Origin: UBA2108 sp002713215
Lineage (GTDB): Bacteria > Bacteroidota > Bacteroidia > Flavobacteriales_G > Salibacteraceae
Direction of reading: 5' to 3'
DNA: 64,000 bases
Assembly: GCA_937891015.1 (NCBI GenBank)
Contig: CALAPY010000060.1
Location: forward strand, 1-64,000
The notes beneath the pieces are model-generated. The model searched no databases. It was not told the origin of the DNA and was given only the letters and a program-made list of their open reading frames with translations. Position numbers and translations under genes: made by a program. Positions 55,801 through 63,544 of the stretch are shown piece by piece (the stretch's first letter is position 1; every line of letters begins with the position of its first letter).

Positions 55801-56019
55801 TTCAGGAGCAGTCCACATGGAGAAAAAGCGACCAATCATTAAAAACAATGGTGCTCCTGGCGGATGACCAATTTGTAGCTTATAACTACATGCGATAAAC
55901 TCACCACAATCCCAGAAACTGACGGTGGGTTCCATGGTTGATACATATACAAAGGTTGCAATTGCGAAGGCAATCCACCCTCCAATAATATCTAGCTTTC
56001 TGAAATTCATGTCTTTCAT
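52804..56019 (-). CDS. DUF2723/TMEM260-like membrane glycosyltransferase candidate
   Basis: This 1071-residue protein has about eleven N-terminal membrane helices (to about 360), more helices near 570-660, and a C-terminal soluble part. The N-terminus shows the DUF2723 signature: STMEPTVSFWDCGEFIACSY (Glu30, Asp37, Glu40), LQIGHPPGAPLFLMIGR and FSAVEAEVYAMSS. ERDYAYAGSFYAYTIW and FTNGDNDTFPLWYVQEVEEY are further family marks. Human TMEM260, a homologue, is a protein O-mannosyltransferase; the bacterial activity is unproven. It is not in an operon. Confidence 0.85.
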   Translation of the reverse strand: MKDMNFRKLDIIGGWIAFAIATFVYVSTMEPTVSFWDCGEFIACSYKLQIGHPPGAPLFLMIGRFFSMWTAPEQAAYMVNLISALSSSFTILFLFWTISALGKKIVKKTSEEWNTGHTVAVLGSSLVGSLAYTFSDTFWFSAVEAEVYAMSSLFTAIVFWAILRWEQVSEEKGADHWLIFIAYLMGLSIGVHLLNLLAIPTIAFVYYFKKFKPSIKGTILTFLISVIILGFVQKGVIPGIVEMASKFELVFVNSLNLPFNTGAILHITLMVSALVFGIYLTHQKNSNKWLLLAVLVALSFLVGSVSTMGLVAAATVTAVFVMIPKINLKEVNTGLLCLTVIIIGYSSYTMVVVRSNANPPMDENDPENMFSLLSYLNREQYGAQPLAYGHYFNTPLDNKKPYIDGEKQWFRDLENGEYIVSDDKKGSVPNYAKEFMTVFPRMWSQEARHIGAYKSWSEFKGKPIKYRTVSGKTETIRKPKFMENLKFFFRHQVNWMYIRYFMWNFAGRQSDVQGHSNVIDGNWISGIGFLDGARLGSQKNLPAFLSDNKSRNKYYMLPFLLGLIGLFFQFNRSKRDFVLVTLLFFFTGMAIILYLNQYPYQPRERDYAYAGSFYAYTIWIGLGVMGIISFIAEKVKSNQVIAGGLATLICLVSVPGLMAKDNWDDHDRSNRYTALEFAKMYLDSCEKDAVLFTNGDNDTFPLWYVQEVEEYRTDVRVVNLSLLNTDWYINQMKRAAYDSKPTPFTIPEPKYRQGTRDYVPVIDRNEKKEYVDVKRIVEFVTNDKNKAMLGNQRRMNYSPTKLYSLKVDTQKVLTNGTVSSEKAGEVLPELRWSITKNFLLKKDILMLDLLAHFNWDRPVYFAITTGDGAYLGLKEYFQLEGLAYRLVPFKGTSPDGQTGYVNSAIMYDNLMNNFSYGNVKGRDVYVDHNILRMCMNLRNNFARCADQLLTEGKKGMAIEVLDKCQEEMPEYNVPYNYFMLPIAELYFKLDEKEKGKQILESMSNSYTAESDYYMGLKTEHYNSVKNNSQQAVSILYRVNLLSKQYLPDDELTAQIEENFKRLETEFSVKHK

Positions 56020-56058
56020 TGTTTGGCGCGAATTTAATTAATTGATGAAATATTATTA

Positions 56059-56093
56059 TTTGTTTTTTATACCTTTAATTTTATCTATTTTTG
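56059..56093 (+). promoter_or_regulatory. predicted promoter of tRNA-Gln
   Basis: TTTG (56059-56062), a 23-nt spacer and TATTTTTG (56086-56093) match the Bacteroidota TTTG...TAnnTTTG consensus. The mature tRNA starts 25 bp downstream. Confidence 0.55.
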
Positions 56094-56118
56094 CAGGCCC
56101 AAAATTATTGGGAAGTTT

Positions 56119-56191
56119 TGTCCCATGGTGTAATTGGCAACACGTCTGGTTTTGGTCCAGAAGAGTCTAGGTTCGAGACCTAGTGGGACAA
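56119..56191 (+). tRNA. tRNA-Gln(TTG)
   Basis: The acceptor stem TGTCCCA (56119-56125) pairs with TGGGACA (56184-56190), discriminator A56191. The anticodon stem TCTGG/CCAGA closes loop TTTTGGT, anticodon TTG, reading CAA and CAG. The T arm has GGTTCGAGACC. No CCA is encoded. A terminator follows within a few bases. Confidence 0.96.
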
Positions 56192-56194
56192 CTA

Positions 56195-56222
56195 AAGCTT
56201 CACTTCCGTGAGGCTTTTTTTT
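56195..56222 (+). terminator. Rho-independent terminator of tRNA-Gln
   Basis: AAGCTTCAC and GTGAGGCTT form a 9-bp stem with one wobble pair around loop TTCC, followed by a run of T. Confidence 0.85.
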
Positions 56223-56288
56223 ATTCGAATAAATCTTAATCATTATCAAACGAACTCTGGTAGCTGATAAACTTACCGGCTAAAAAAG

Positions 56289-56319
56289 TTCAAAAAAAAA
56301 CCCCGCCAGAAGCGAGGTT
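56289..56319 (-). terminator. Rho-independent terminator of the 56341-57156 lipoprotein
   Basis: On the minus strand AACCTCGC...GCGGGGTT forms an 8-bp stem with one wobble and a short TTCTG loop, then a run of T. It lies 22 bp after the lipoprotein stop. The region 56020-56340 holds this, tRNA-Gln and its signals only. Confidence 0.88.
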
Positions 56320-56340
56320 CTATTAATCAAATATGTATTT

Positions 56341-57156
56341 CTAGTTTTCAAGTACTGCTGGTTGTTTCTTCTCGCCAGTATTTCCGGCTTTATCTTGTGC
56401 TTTAACAAGGATTTCAGCTGGCCAGTTAAGAACACTTCCACCTAAATTTTGAATCGTTACTTTAACATCACCTTTATAAGATTTAGGATCGGTAATAGAA
56501 GAATTGGCCACTTTCGCAGATCCAACCAGAACAGGAGAACCTGAATTTAAATTGTATATCTCAACGTCTATAAAATCCAATGCCTCATTATCACTCACAT
56601 CAATGGTAATCGTATTTTCGAAACCAGAGTTTAACTTCCCATTAGTAGGAATCTTCACCGAAATAGCATTTACCATAGGCTTTTCAGTATCAGAAGGAGC
56701 CGAATCCTTAATTGTAATTTTTACCACTACAGGATCAGAGACGTTATTTGCCGCATCTGTTGATGTGAAAGTCAAAGTGTATTCTCCAGCGGGCATAATT
56801 GCTGTAGAAACCGTTTGTGAAAACGAATGCTCAGTTCCGGTTACAGTTGTAATGGAATCTTTAAGCAATACAGGTCCAAGTTCAAATTTTACACTAAATG
56901 ATTTTAACGCAGAATTATCATTTGCTTTACCTGAGATTGTTAGCATATCTCCTTTATTTATTACTGCCCCTTCTGTAGGTGAGGTAACTGTAATAGTAGG
57001 TTTTGTAACATCTGCAGTAACAAACTCACAGGAACCATCATCTTTTTTAGCATCTGCATTGTAATTAGTTGCCGAAGGATCAGTACAGCCCTTTTTACAA
57101 CTTTCAAATGAAACAACCGTTCCAACAACAACCAGTAACATTAATAATTTTTTCAT
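56341..57156 (-). CDS. lipoprotein with CTDPSATNYN module and Ig-like beta domains
   Basis: This 271-residue protein has an SPII signal (MKKLLMLLVVVGTVVSFESC), then KKGCTDPSATNYNADAKKDD closing with GSC, the same Cys-bracketed module as in the lipoprotein at 11644-12873. Two Ig-like or bacterial cadherin-like segments follow: KPTITVTSPTEGAVINKGD ... LTFTSTDAANNVSDPVVVKI and then EKPMVNAISVKIPTNGKLNS ... VKAQDKAGNTGEKK. It is predicted to sit on the outer surface or face the periplasm. It is transcribed alone and ended by its own terminator. Confidence 0.85.
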   Translation of the reverse strand: MKKLLMLLVVVGTVVSFESCKKGCTDPSATNYNADAKKDDGSCEFVTADVTKPTITVTSPTEGAVINKGDMLTISGKANDNSALKSFSVKFELGPVLLKDSITTVTGTEHSFSQTVSTAIMPAGEYTLTFTSTDAANNVSDPVVVKITIKDSAPSDTEKPMVNAISVKIPTNGKLNSGFENTITIDVSDNEALDFIDVEIYNLNSGSPVLVGSAKVANSSITDPKSYKGDVKVTIQNLGGSVLNWPAEILVKAQDKAGNTGEKKQPAVLEN

Positions 57157-57358
57157 CTCTTAAATTTTTGATTTAACCATAAAAGTAATAAAATTTCGTT
57201 CGCTCTAACGCGGACACAAAGTAAGGGTTAATTTTTGAACTATTGAATTTGTTAAAAACAGCAAATAAAGGCCTTTATTTAGAATCGTTCCAGATACGAG
57301 TTAGATGACAATAGCGTGACAATCGAAATTCAACATAGCCGCACCTTTGTTAAGGACT

Positions 57359-58597
57359 ATGAAGTCATTTCATTGCATATCATTTAATCACAAGAACATT
57401 GGAATAGATCTTATTGGAGATTTTCACATTTCAATTGATAATCAGCCAGGTAGACTTGGCAGATTAAAGGATTTGGAGGTCTCCGAGTTTCTCTTTTTAA
57501 GTACCTGCAATCGAGTAGAATTATGGCTTAGGGCTGAAAAAGAGATGACTTCTGAGCTTTTGTTTGAGATCTTAACTGAAATTTATCCTTCTTTTTCTCC
57601 ATTTCAACTTAATAATGCAGTAGAAAAGGCATGGGTATTTTCACATTTGGAAGGAGTTAATCATGCATTTCGTGTTGCGTCTTCGTTAGAATCTTTGGTA
57701 ATTGGCGAACGGGAAATCTTAAGTCAATTCAGGGATGCCTACCATTTTTGCAGGGATCTTGGATTTACAGGTGACTTTATTCGAATCCTCTATAAGAAAA
57801 CGGTAGAACTGGCTAAGCAGGTTTATACGGAAACGGATATTGCAACCCGGCCGGTTTCAGTAGTTAATCTTGCTTTCAGGCAATTAAGGGAATTCAACCC
57901 ATCATTGACATCACAAATCGTATTCGTTGGTTCAGGAAAAACCAACCAGGCTATGGCAAAAAAGATGGTTAAGGTGGGCTATAGTGATTTTACCATTTAC
58001 AACAGAACCCTGATCAATGCCAAAAAGATGCAGGAAGGTTTTGGAGGAGAAGCGTTAGACCTTGAAAAACTTTCTGAACATAATAAACCAGCCGACATTG
58101 TGGTAACCTGTACTGGTTCAGAAGGACACATAATCGATAAAACGATTTTAGATAGTCTTTTGAAAAAGGAACCACAGAATTCAAATAAAATTACTGTTGT
58201 GGACCTGGCGGTTCCTGGTGATGTTTCGAAGGATATTCAGTCGGACCCAAGAATACAATATATAGCAATTGAGAATTTAAAGGACATTGCGGCCAGAAAT
58301 CTTGAGGCAAGAAGAGGTGAGCTAGAGAAGTGTGAGCTTATTATATCGCAGGGGCTTGTTGATTTTGAAAGCCTTCATAAAGTTCGACAGGTAGAGCTTG
58401 TGATGAGAAAAGTGCCTATTCAGGTTAAGGAAATTCGAAAGCGTGCCACCGAAATAGTTTATGCTAAGGAAATTGCACAGCTGGATTCTAATTCAAGGGA
58501 AACACTAGAAAAGGTTCTTTCTTTTGTCGAAAAGAAATACATGAGTACTCCAATGTTGTTGGCAAAAGAAATTTTGTTGCAAGACGAATCTAAATAA
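57359..58597 (+). CDS. hemA: glutamyl-tRNA reductase
   Basis: The enzyme reduces glutamyl-tRNA to glutamate-1-semialdehyde, the first haem-pathway step. ATG 57359 (MKSFHCISFNHKNIGIDLIG) is chosen over a TTG four codons upstream. The 412-residue protein has the nucleophile Cys50 in FLSTCNRVELW, ASSLESLVIGEREILSQFRD, an NADPH-binding segment IVFVGSGKTNQAMAKKMV and NRT...AKKM, and DLAVPGDVS. hemC follows after 7 bp, so hemA-hemC-hemD form one operon. Confidence 0.97.
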   Translation: MKSFHCISFNHKNIGIDLIGDFHISIDNQPGRLGRLKDLEVSEFLFLSTCNRVELWLRAEKEMTSELLFEILTEIYPSFSPFQLNNAVEKAWVFSHLEGVNHAFRVASSLESLVIGEREILSQFRDAYHFCRDLGFTGDFIRILYKKTVELAKQVYTETDIATRPVSVVNLAFRQLREFNPSLTSQIVFVGSGKTNQAMAKKMVKVGYSDFTIYNRTLINAKKMQEGFGGEALDLEKLSEHNKPADIVVTCTGSEGHIIDKTILDSLLKKEPQNSNKITVVDLAVPGDVSKDIQSDPRIQYIAIENLKDIAARNLEARRGELEKCELIISQGLVDFESLHKVRQVELVMRKVPIQVKEIRKRATEIVYAKEIAQLDSNSRETLEKVLSFVEKKYMSTPMLLAKEILLQDESK

Positions 58598-58604
58598 TCC
58601 CAGG

Positions 58605-59507
58605 TTGAAAATAAGAATTGGTACACGGGGAAGCAGGTTGGCTCTTTGGCAGGCTAACAAAACTAAAATGCTTCTTGAAGACCTCGGAGTTGAGGTTGAA
58701 ATTATTGTGATTAAAACCCAGGGAGATAAAATTCAGCATCTGAGTTTTGACAAAATGGAAGGCAAAGGCTTCTTTACCAAAGAAATTGAAGAAAAGCTTC
58801 TAAACAATGAGATAGACCTGGCGGTTCACTCCCATAAAGATTTGGAAACGGAAGAACCGGAAGGGTTAAAAATCGTAGCAGTTTCCAGTCGGGCAAACCC
58901 TTCTGATATATTGCTAATTAGGAACGAATGCATTGATCCTGAAAAGCGATTTGGCCTTAGTGAGAAAGCAAAGGTTGGCACCTCGTCGGCCAGGAGAGTA
59001 TCCCAACTTAAATTCTTTAGACCTGATCTTGAACTTTCTGAGTTAAGAGGAAATGTTCCTACCAGAATTGAGAAATTACGTGAAGGAAAGTACGATGCAA
59101 TCATGCTTGCTCGCGCCGGGGTTGAGCGACTAGAGCTTGATGTAACTGATCTTCACCTTGAAATACTTGAACCACATGAGTTCGTCCCCGCTCCGGCTCA
59201 GGGAGTGCTAGCATGGCAAGCCCGTACGAATGACCAAGAGACTATAAGTATTGTGAGCCAGTTGAATGATTCGAACGTTTCAGAACGAATTAATGTGGAA
59301 CGAGGAATTTTAAAGGCCTGCGAAGGTGGGTGCCAATTGCCGTTAGGTGTTTATTGTACAAACGACCATGAATTTAAACTATGGGTATCTTATGCCCAGG
59401 ATTTGAACTCACCGGTGAATCGATTTCATCTTACCAATACAAATCCTGATGAGTTAATCTCTGAAGCACTCCAAATTATTAAGGAGGAGCAAAAAAAAAA
59501 GTTCTAA
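58605..59507 (+). CDS. hemC: porphobilinogen deaminase (hydroxymethylbilane synthase)
   Basis: The enzyme polymerises four porphobilinogen units. The start is TTG 58605, giving (M)KIRIGTRGSRLALWQANK. The 300-residue protein has HSHKDLETEEPEGL, SSARRVSQLKFFRPDLELSE, RGNVPTRIEKL, PAPAQGVLAWQ, and the dipyrromethane-anchoring Cys243 in ACEGGCQLPLGVY. The zero-frame C-terminus ends KEEQKKKF just after an A10 tract. The same tract carries AGGAGG upstream and the slippery heptamer A AAA AAG, and it opens into hemD in the -1 frame. HemC is therefore predicted in both a free and a HemD-fused form. Confidence 0.96.
   Translation: MKIRIGTRGSRLALWQANKTKMLLEDLGVEVEIIVIKTQGDKIQHLSFDKMEGKGFFTKEIEEKLLNNEIDLAVHSHKDLETEEPEGLKIVAVSSRANPSDILLIRNECIDPEKRFGLSEKAKVGTSSARRVSQLKFFRPDLELSELRGNVPTRIEKLREGKYDAIMLARAGVERLELDVTDLHLEILEPHEFVPAPAQGVLAWQARTNDQETISIVSQLNDSNVSERINVERGILKACEGGCQLPLGVYCTNDHEFKLWVSYAQDLNSPVNRFHLTNTNPDELISEALQIIKEEQKKKF
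59482..59507 (+). promoter_or_regulatory. predicted -1 frameshift cassette joining hemC and hemD
   Basis: The order is AGGAGG (59482-59487), then A10 (59491-59500) and G59501, with the heptamer A AAA AAG at 59495-59501 in the hemC frame, TTC and the hemC stop TAA (59505-59507). Slipping back one base makes AAA AAA and continues GTT CTA ATC ACG CGT, that is VLITR, the usual N-terminus of HemD. E. coli dnaX uses the same heptamer with an upstream Shine-Dalgarno-like element. Transcriptional slippage on A10 would give the same product. A wobble-rich stem with loop at 59528-59553 lies downstream, at a distance that makes a role uncertain. Confidence 0.65.
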
Positions 59508-60157
59508 TCACGCGTGAATTAAATCCGGAGGGTGACTTTTATCGGTCACTTTCTACCTTAAACCACTCGATTGCCGGACAATCGTTTATTCAATTAGAAT
59601 CGATTGCTTTTAATCTTCCAAAAGAATTTCAATGGGTATTTTTTAGCTCTCCAAATGCGGTTATTCATTTTTTTAATTGCATTTCCGCTGATGAAGTAGC
59701 GGATAAAAAAATTGGCTGTTTAGGTGCTGGAACAGAAAAAGCGTTGGCTAGATTTAATGTTAGCTCCAGCTATACAGGGTCTCACGAGGTTGAAAGAGTA
59801 GCGTTTGAATTCGTTTCACTTGTAGGGCAGGAAAAGGTACTTTTTCCCGGGGCTGCTGACGGGAGGAGAAATATTCAAAAAAAACTACCGACAAACCAGG
59901 TGATTGATTTGCCCATTTACGAAACCAAAACAATTAACATTCTGCTTTCCGACAACTACGACGTAGTTGTATTTACCAGTCCCTCGAATGTCCTTGGATA
60001 TTTTAATTCAGGAAACAAAATAAATATAAATCAGAAGGCAATAGCGATAGGAAGAAGTACAAAGCAAGAACTGGATAACCAGGGAGTTGATTCAATCCTT
60101 CCATGGAGTTATAAGGAATTAGCCTGGGCCGACGCCGTGAATGGCATTTCTATTTAG
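59483..60157 (+). CDS. hemD: uroporphyrinogen-III synthase, no canonical start codon
   Basis: HemD closes hydroxymethylbilane to uroporphyrinogen III. The frame is open from the stop at 59480-59482 to 60157 and reads KKKVLITRELNPEGDFYRSL, then FFSSPNAVIHFF, CLGAGTEKALARFNV, VLFPGAADGRRNIQKKLP, VVFTSPSNVLGYF and AIGRSTKQEL, the HemD fold in order. There is no ATG, GTG or TTG before an internal TTG at 59744, which would delete the first domain. Expression as a HemC-HemD fusion through the cassette at 59482-59507 is the simplest explanation. Otherwise a non-AUG start or a missing A in the sequence must be assumed. Its end overlaps the convergent gene by 8 bp. Confidence 0.88.
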   Translation, partial: GGAKKKVLITRELNPEGDFYRSLSTLNHSIAGQSFIQLESIAFNLPKEFQWVFFSSPNAVIHFFNCISADEVADKKIGCLGAGTEKALARFNVSSSYTGSHEVERVAFEFVSLVGQEKVLFPGAADGRRNIQKKLPTNQVIDLPIYETKTINILLSDNYDVVVFTSPSNVLGYFNSGNKININQKAIAIGRSTKQELDNQGVDSILPWSYKELAWADAVNGISI

Positions 60158-61238
60158 TGGAATTTATATTGGTTTGAATTCGAATGGATTCCTGATGAAT
60201 CAACTCGAACAGTCGCTTAATAAATTTATCGTCCATATTGAGTTTGCTGCCAAGTTCGCTTCTTGACGTTAGTATTTCGTTCCACCTTTCTAATTGTAGA
60301 ACCGATACGTTGTTATTGTGCTTGTATTGGCCAATTTGTCTAATTACATCCATTCTTGATAACAATGTACTTATCAAATCTTCATCTACTTTGTCAATTT
60401 GAGCTCGCAACTCTTCCAATTGGTTAATAATCAGCTGGCTTTCAGGCTTAGCATCCCGAATAACCAGGGTTGCAATTAACTCATTATAATCTTTTGGTGT
60501 GAGTTGTTGTTCGGGATCACTAAGTGCTTCTTTTGGATTTGGATGTACTTCAATCATCAGGCCGGCCATGTTCAAATCGAGAGCCTTTTGTGCTACTGTT
60601 GGAACCAGGTTGTTGACGCCGGCAATGTGGCTTGGGTCACAAATTATTGGCAGTTCAGGAAACCTTCTCTGGAGTTCAATAGGAATGTTCCACATAGGCA
60701 GGTTTCGGTATTCTGAATTAAGGAATGAAGAAAACCCACGATGTACACCGGCTAAATTGGTAATACCGGCTTTCATGAACCGCTCTATACTTCCTTGCCA
60801 AAGATCGATATCGGCGTGAATGGGATTCTTAACCAGAACGCATACATCCTCTCCGGTTAAAGCTTCAACAATTTCCTGAACCGAAAATGGGTTTACGGTT
60901 GTTCTTGCACCGATCCAAACATTTTTAATTCCATGTTCCAGTGCTTTTTGAGCATGTTGCGCAGTAGCAACTTCAGTTACTACTGGTAGATTCAGTTCCG
61001 ACTGGATTTCACTTAACCATTTAAGCCCCTCTTCTCCAACTCCCTCAAACGAATTGGGTCGGGTTCTGGGTTTCCAAATTCCAGCCCTGAGCATATTGAT
61101 GGTTGAAGAATTTTGAAGAGAAGTTGCTACCTGTAACAATTGCTCTTTTGATTCTGCACTACATGGCCCGGCAAGTAAAATGGGCTTTTCAAGATTATTT
61201 AGGGCGATTGCTTCCAAGGATTTTTGCTTAGCCTGCAA
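60150..61238 (-). CDS. bifunctional DAHP synthase / chorismate mutase
   Basis: This 362-residue protein (TTG start) carries an N-terminal KDPG-type DAHP synthase domain (about 5-265): LLAGPCSAESKEQL, RAGIWKPRTRPNSFEGVGEE, VWIGARTTVNPFSVQE, KNPIHADIDLWQGS, GVHRGFSS, CDPSHIAGVNNLV, MIEVHPNPKEALSDPEQQL. A C-terminal AroQ-type chorismate mutase (about 270-362) follows: LEELRAQIDKVDEDLISTLLSRM ... QYKHNNNVSVL ... ELIHQESIRIQ. It starts the shikimate pathway and acts on chorismate, which is the usual Bacteroidota fusion order. It converges with hemD. Confidence 0.95.
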   Translation of the reverse strand: MQAKQKSLEAIALNNLEKPILLAGPCSAESKEQLLQVATSLQNSSTINMLRAGIWKPRTRPNSFEGVGEEGLKWLSEIQSELNLPVVTEVATAQHAQKALEHGIKNVWIGARTTVNPFSVQEIVEALTGEDVCVLVKNPIHADIDLWQGSIERFMKAGITNLAGVHRGFSSFLNSEYRNLPMWNIPIELQRRFPELPIICDPSHIAGVNNLVPTVAQKALDLNMAGLMIEVHPNPKEALSDPEQQLTPKDYNELIATLVIRDAKPESQLIINQLEELRAQIDKVDEDLISTLLSRMDVIRQIGQYKHNNNVSVLQLERWNEILTSRSELGSKLNMDDKFIKRLFELIHQESIRIQTNINSTK

Positions 61239-61249
61239 ATCTAGCCCTT

Positions 61250-63543
61250 CTATGGGTCAACCTTGACAACCTTTCGATACATTTTTTTATAATCGACTGA
61301 GAGCTCTAACCAGTAAACTCCGATTGGGAGTGCTGAAAGGTCAAGGGCTTCATCTTTAATGGTGCTTCCGGTCAGAAGAACGCGGCCGGATGAATCCCTA
61401 ATTTGGAAAGAATAAGCAGTGCTTTGACTGTTAAATAGTTCAACATTCATCTTTCCCGTGGTCGGGTTGGGATAGACATTAAAAGAACTCTCTTCCTCAG
61501 GTCTTTCTATGCTTTTGGGATTTGGTGGTGGAGGTATGACAATTTCTCCACGATCTTTTAATAGAACACTGACCCCACCACTTTTTTGCCCAAGAATAAA
61601 ATCTGGTTTGTCGTCACCGGTAATGTCTTTAAAGGCTATTGATAGGTCTGTAGTGTAATGATAAACACTATCCCGGTTTTGATGGATGTCATTTAATCCG
61701 GTTGAATCCAGACCTGAATATGAAAATAGATATCCGTTTGAAGTTCCAACAAAAACATGTCGCTGAGCCTTAATGTTTGTAATTGAGTCAATTGGTTTTC
61801 CTGCAGTGTCTAGATCGGCAATTGCAATGGACAGGTTCCCGTTACCAATACCATTGGAGTGTAGAATCCCGGCCCAATTGTATACCAGGTTATTGGTGTC
61901 AAAGTGAGGAATCGTTGAAGAGCCTACATTTTTAAATAGTTTAATTCCACGTAGTTGAGAACCTATTAATAAGTCAAGCTTTCCATTGTTATTAACGTCA
62001 AAAAGGTATGGGTGAATGCTTTTCCCAAAAACCAGAGAATCGAATGAAGTCGGTTTGTGAACCCATATTGCTGAATCACCGGTTGATATTGCCTTTGTCG
62101 GTGCCAAGGATTAGGTCTACGTCTCCATCATTATCAATATCTCCTGAAGCTGGATATATTCCAACCTCGTGGCTATTTGGAAGCAGTATGTAGTCCCTGG
62201 TAACTAGCTCAAATTTGGGGTTGGTTTTGCTGCCAATATTCTTGTAATAACTAACCTTGCTTTCGTAAGTAGAGGACTTGGTCCAAACACCGTAATTTCC
62301 GATTAAAAGATCATTTAATGAATCTCCATTGACATCAATGAGAAGAGGGTATGCATTGCTTCCCACCTCAATTATGTCTTCAATTAAAAAGTCCTTTTGG
62401 GTCATTTTAAATTTAGGGCATTGGGTAGTACCTGTGTTTTTATACAAATGAACATTATTAAAATTGCTGAAGTTAGTAGGCGCGTTTGGAGCCATAACGA
62501 GGTTCTTAGTTCCGTTATTATCAGCGTCTAAATAAAAAGCTGCCGGGAAATTATCTATGTTAACAGGAACGTCATATGTTGGAAATGTTGAATCTTGTGA
62601 GCTGATATTGGCATTCCCAAGCGGCCCGGTGTTGTAACCTAGAGCCATGTTGTTAAATGACACATCCCCAACCAGGATGTCTATTTTTCCATTGCAGTCA
62701 AAATCGCGCATTAAAATGGTAGCTCCTTCATGTCGACTTCCAGACTGTTGATTTGGTAAACCACCTTTACAACTTACGTTTAGTGTCAAACTAAAAGAAC
62801 TGGAATCTCCAGATTCTGCATAATTGCCCCAACATAGATTAGTCCATTCCAGGAGCAGGCTATCGGCATGCCCGTGTTTTTTTATGCAGGTGTTTTCTAA
62901 CAGTTTAACTTCAGTACCATTAAGGCCATAACATAGAATGTCCAAATCTCCATCGTGGTCCACATCTACCAAACCTGGAATATCATTGGCCAGGTTGTAT
63001 ACTTCAGTATAGAAAAACCCAGGGTTTAGAAAATACTTGGTGGTTATTTTGTCAACACGCTTCATACTGTCAGCGCCGGTACCTTTAAAACGAATGAGGT
63101 TAAATGAAATATCTTCAACTTTGGAGCCCTTGGAAGTGTTTTTAAAAACTCGAATTCCACCGTTTTCTGCTGAAGTGAATAAATCTTCTTTACCGTCGTT
63201 GTTAAAATCCTTCATAATGGCCCAGAGTTGCATCTCCGGCAACCTTGATTCATATTCCGGAGAATGCTTGTAAGCATTTCTTCCCTGTTTATGAGTATTT
63301 ATAAATACCCTTGAGAGAGGAATGATCTTTGTCAAAAACGAATAAATCCATGTAACCATCCTTGTTAATGTCCCATTCGCTAAACTGAGCATTGTTTATA
63401 CCGCCAACCCATGGATTCAGCATGGTGTCCCCGCTACGAATGACTAAGATGGAATCGTACCTTCGGTAATCAGCAAGCTTAAGTTGCCCGAATAGATTAG
63501 TAAATGTAATGGCAAGGCTTATGGCGGCTATTACATTTCTCAT
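61250..63543 (-). pseudogene. T9SS surface protein with FG-GAP-like calcium repeats, broken by two single-base shifts
   Basis: The gene starts at ATG 63543 (MRNVIAAISLAITFTNLFGQ, a signal peptide) and would encode about 763 residues. The first frame stops at 63289 and the next begins to make sense at the CCC of 63308-63310; the second frame stops at 62076 and the third continues from about 62085. Both joins need removal of one base. About nine repeats of D-x-[DN]-x-[DN]-G-x-x-D-[LI] are visible (DINKDGYMDLF, DFNNDGKEDLF, DVDHDGDLDIL, DIDNDGDVDLILG, DVNNNGKLDLLIG, DITGDDKPDFILG), the style of FG-GAP/VCBS repeats. The end is a T9SS sorting domain (NVYPNPTTGKMNVEL ... YRKVVKVD). Either a pseudogene, or base errors in the sequence. 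Confidence 0.75.
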
Positions 63544-63544
63544 G

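Noticed and set aside
56504..57064. Long open frame of 186 codons on the plus strand.
   Set aside because: It lies antisense to the well-supported lipoprotein at 56341-57156, whose signal peptide, Cys module and Ig-like domains explain the region.
59744..60157. A shorter hemD starting at TTG 59744.
   Set aside because: It would remove the first domain of uroporphyrinogen-III synthase, while the upstream frame clearly encodes it (VLITRELNPE ... FFSSPNAVIHFF).
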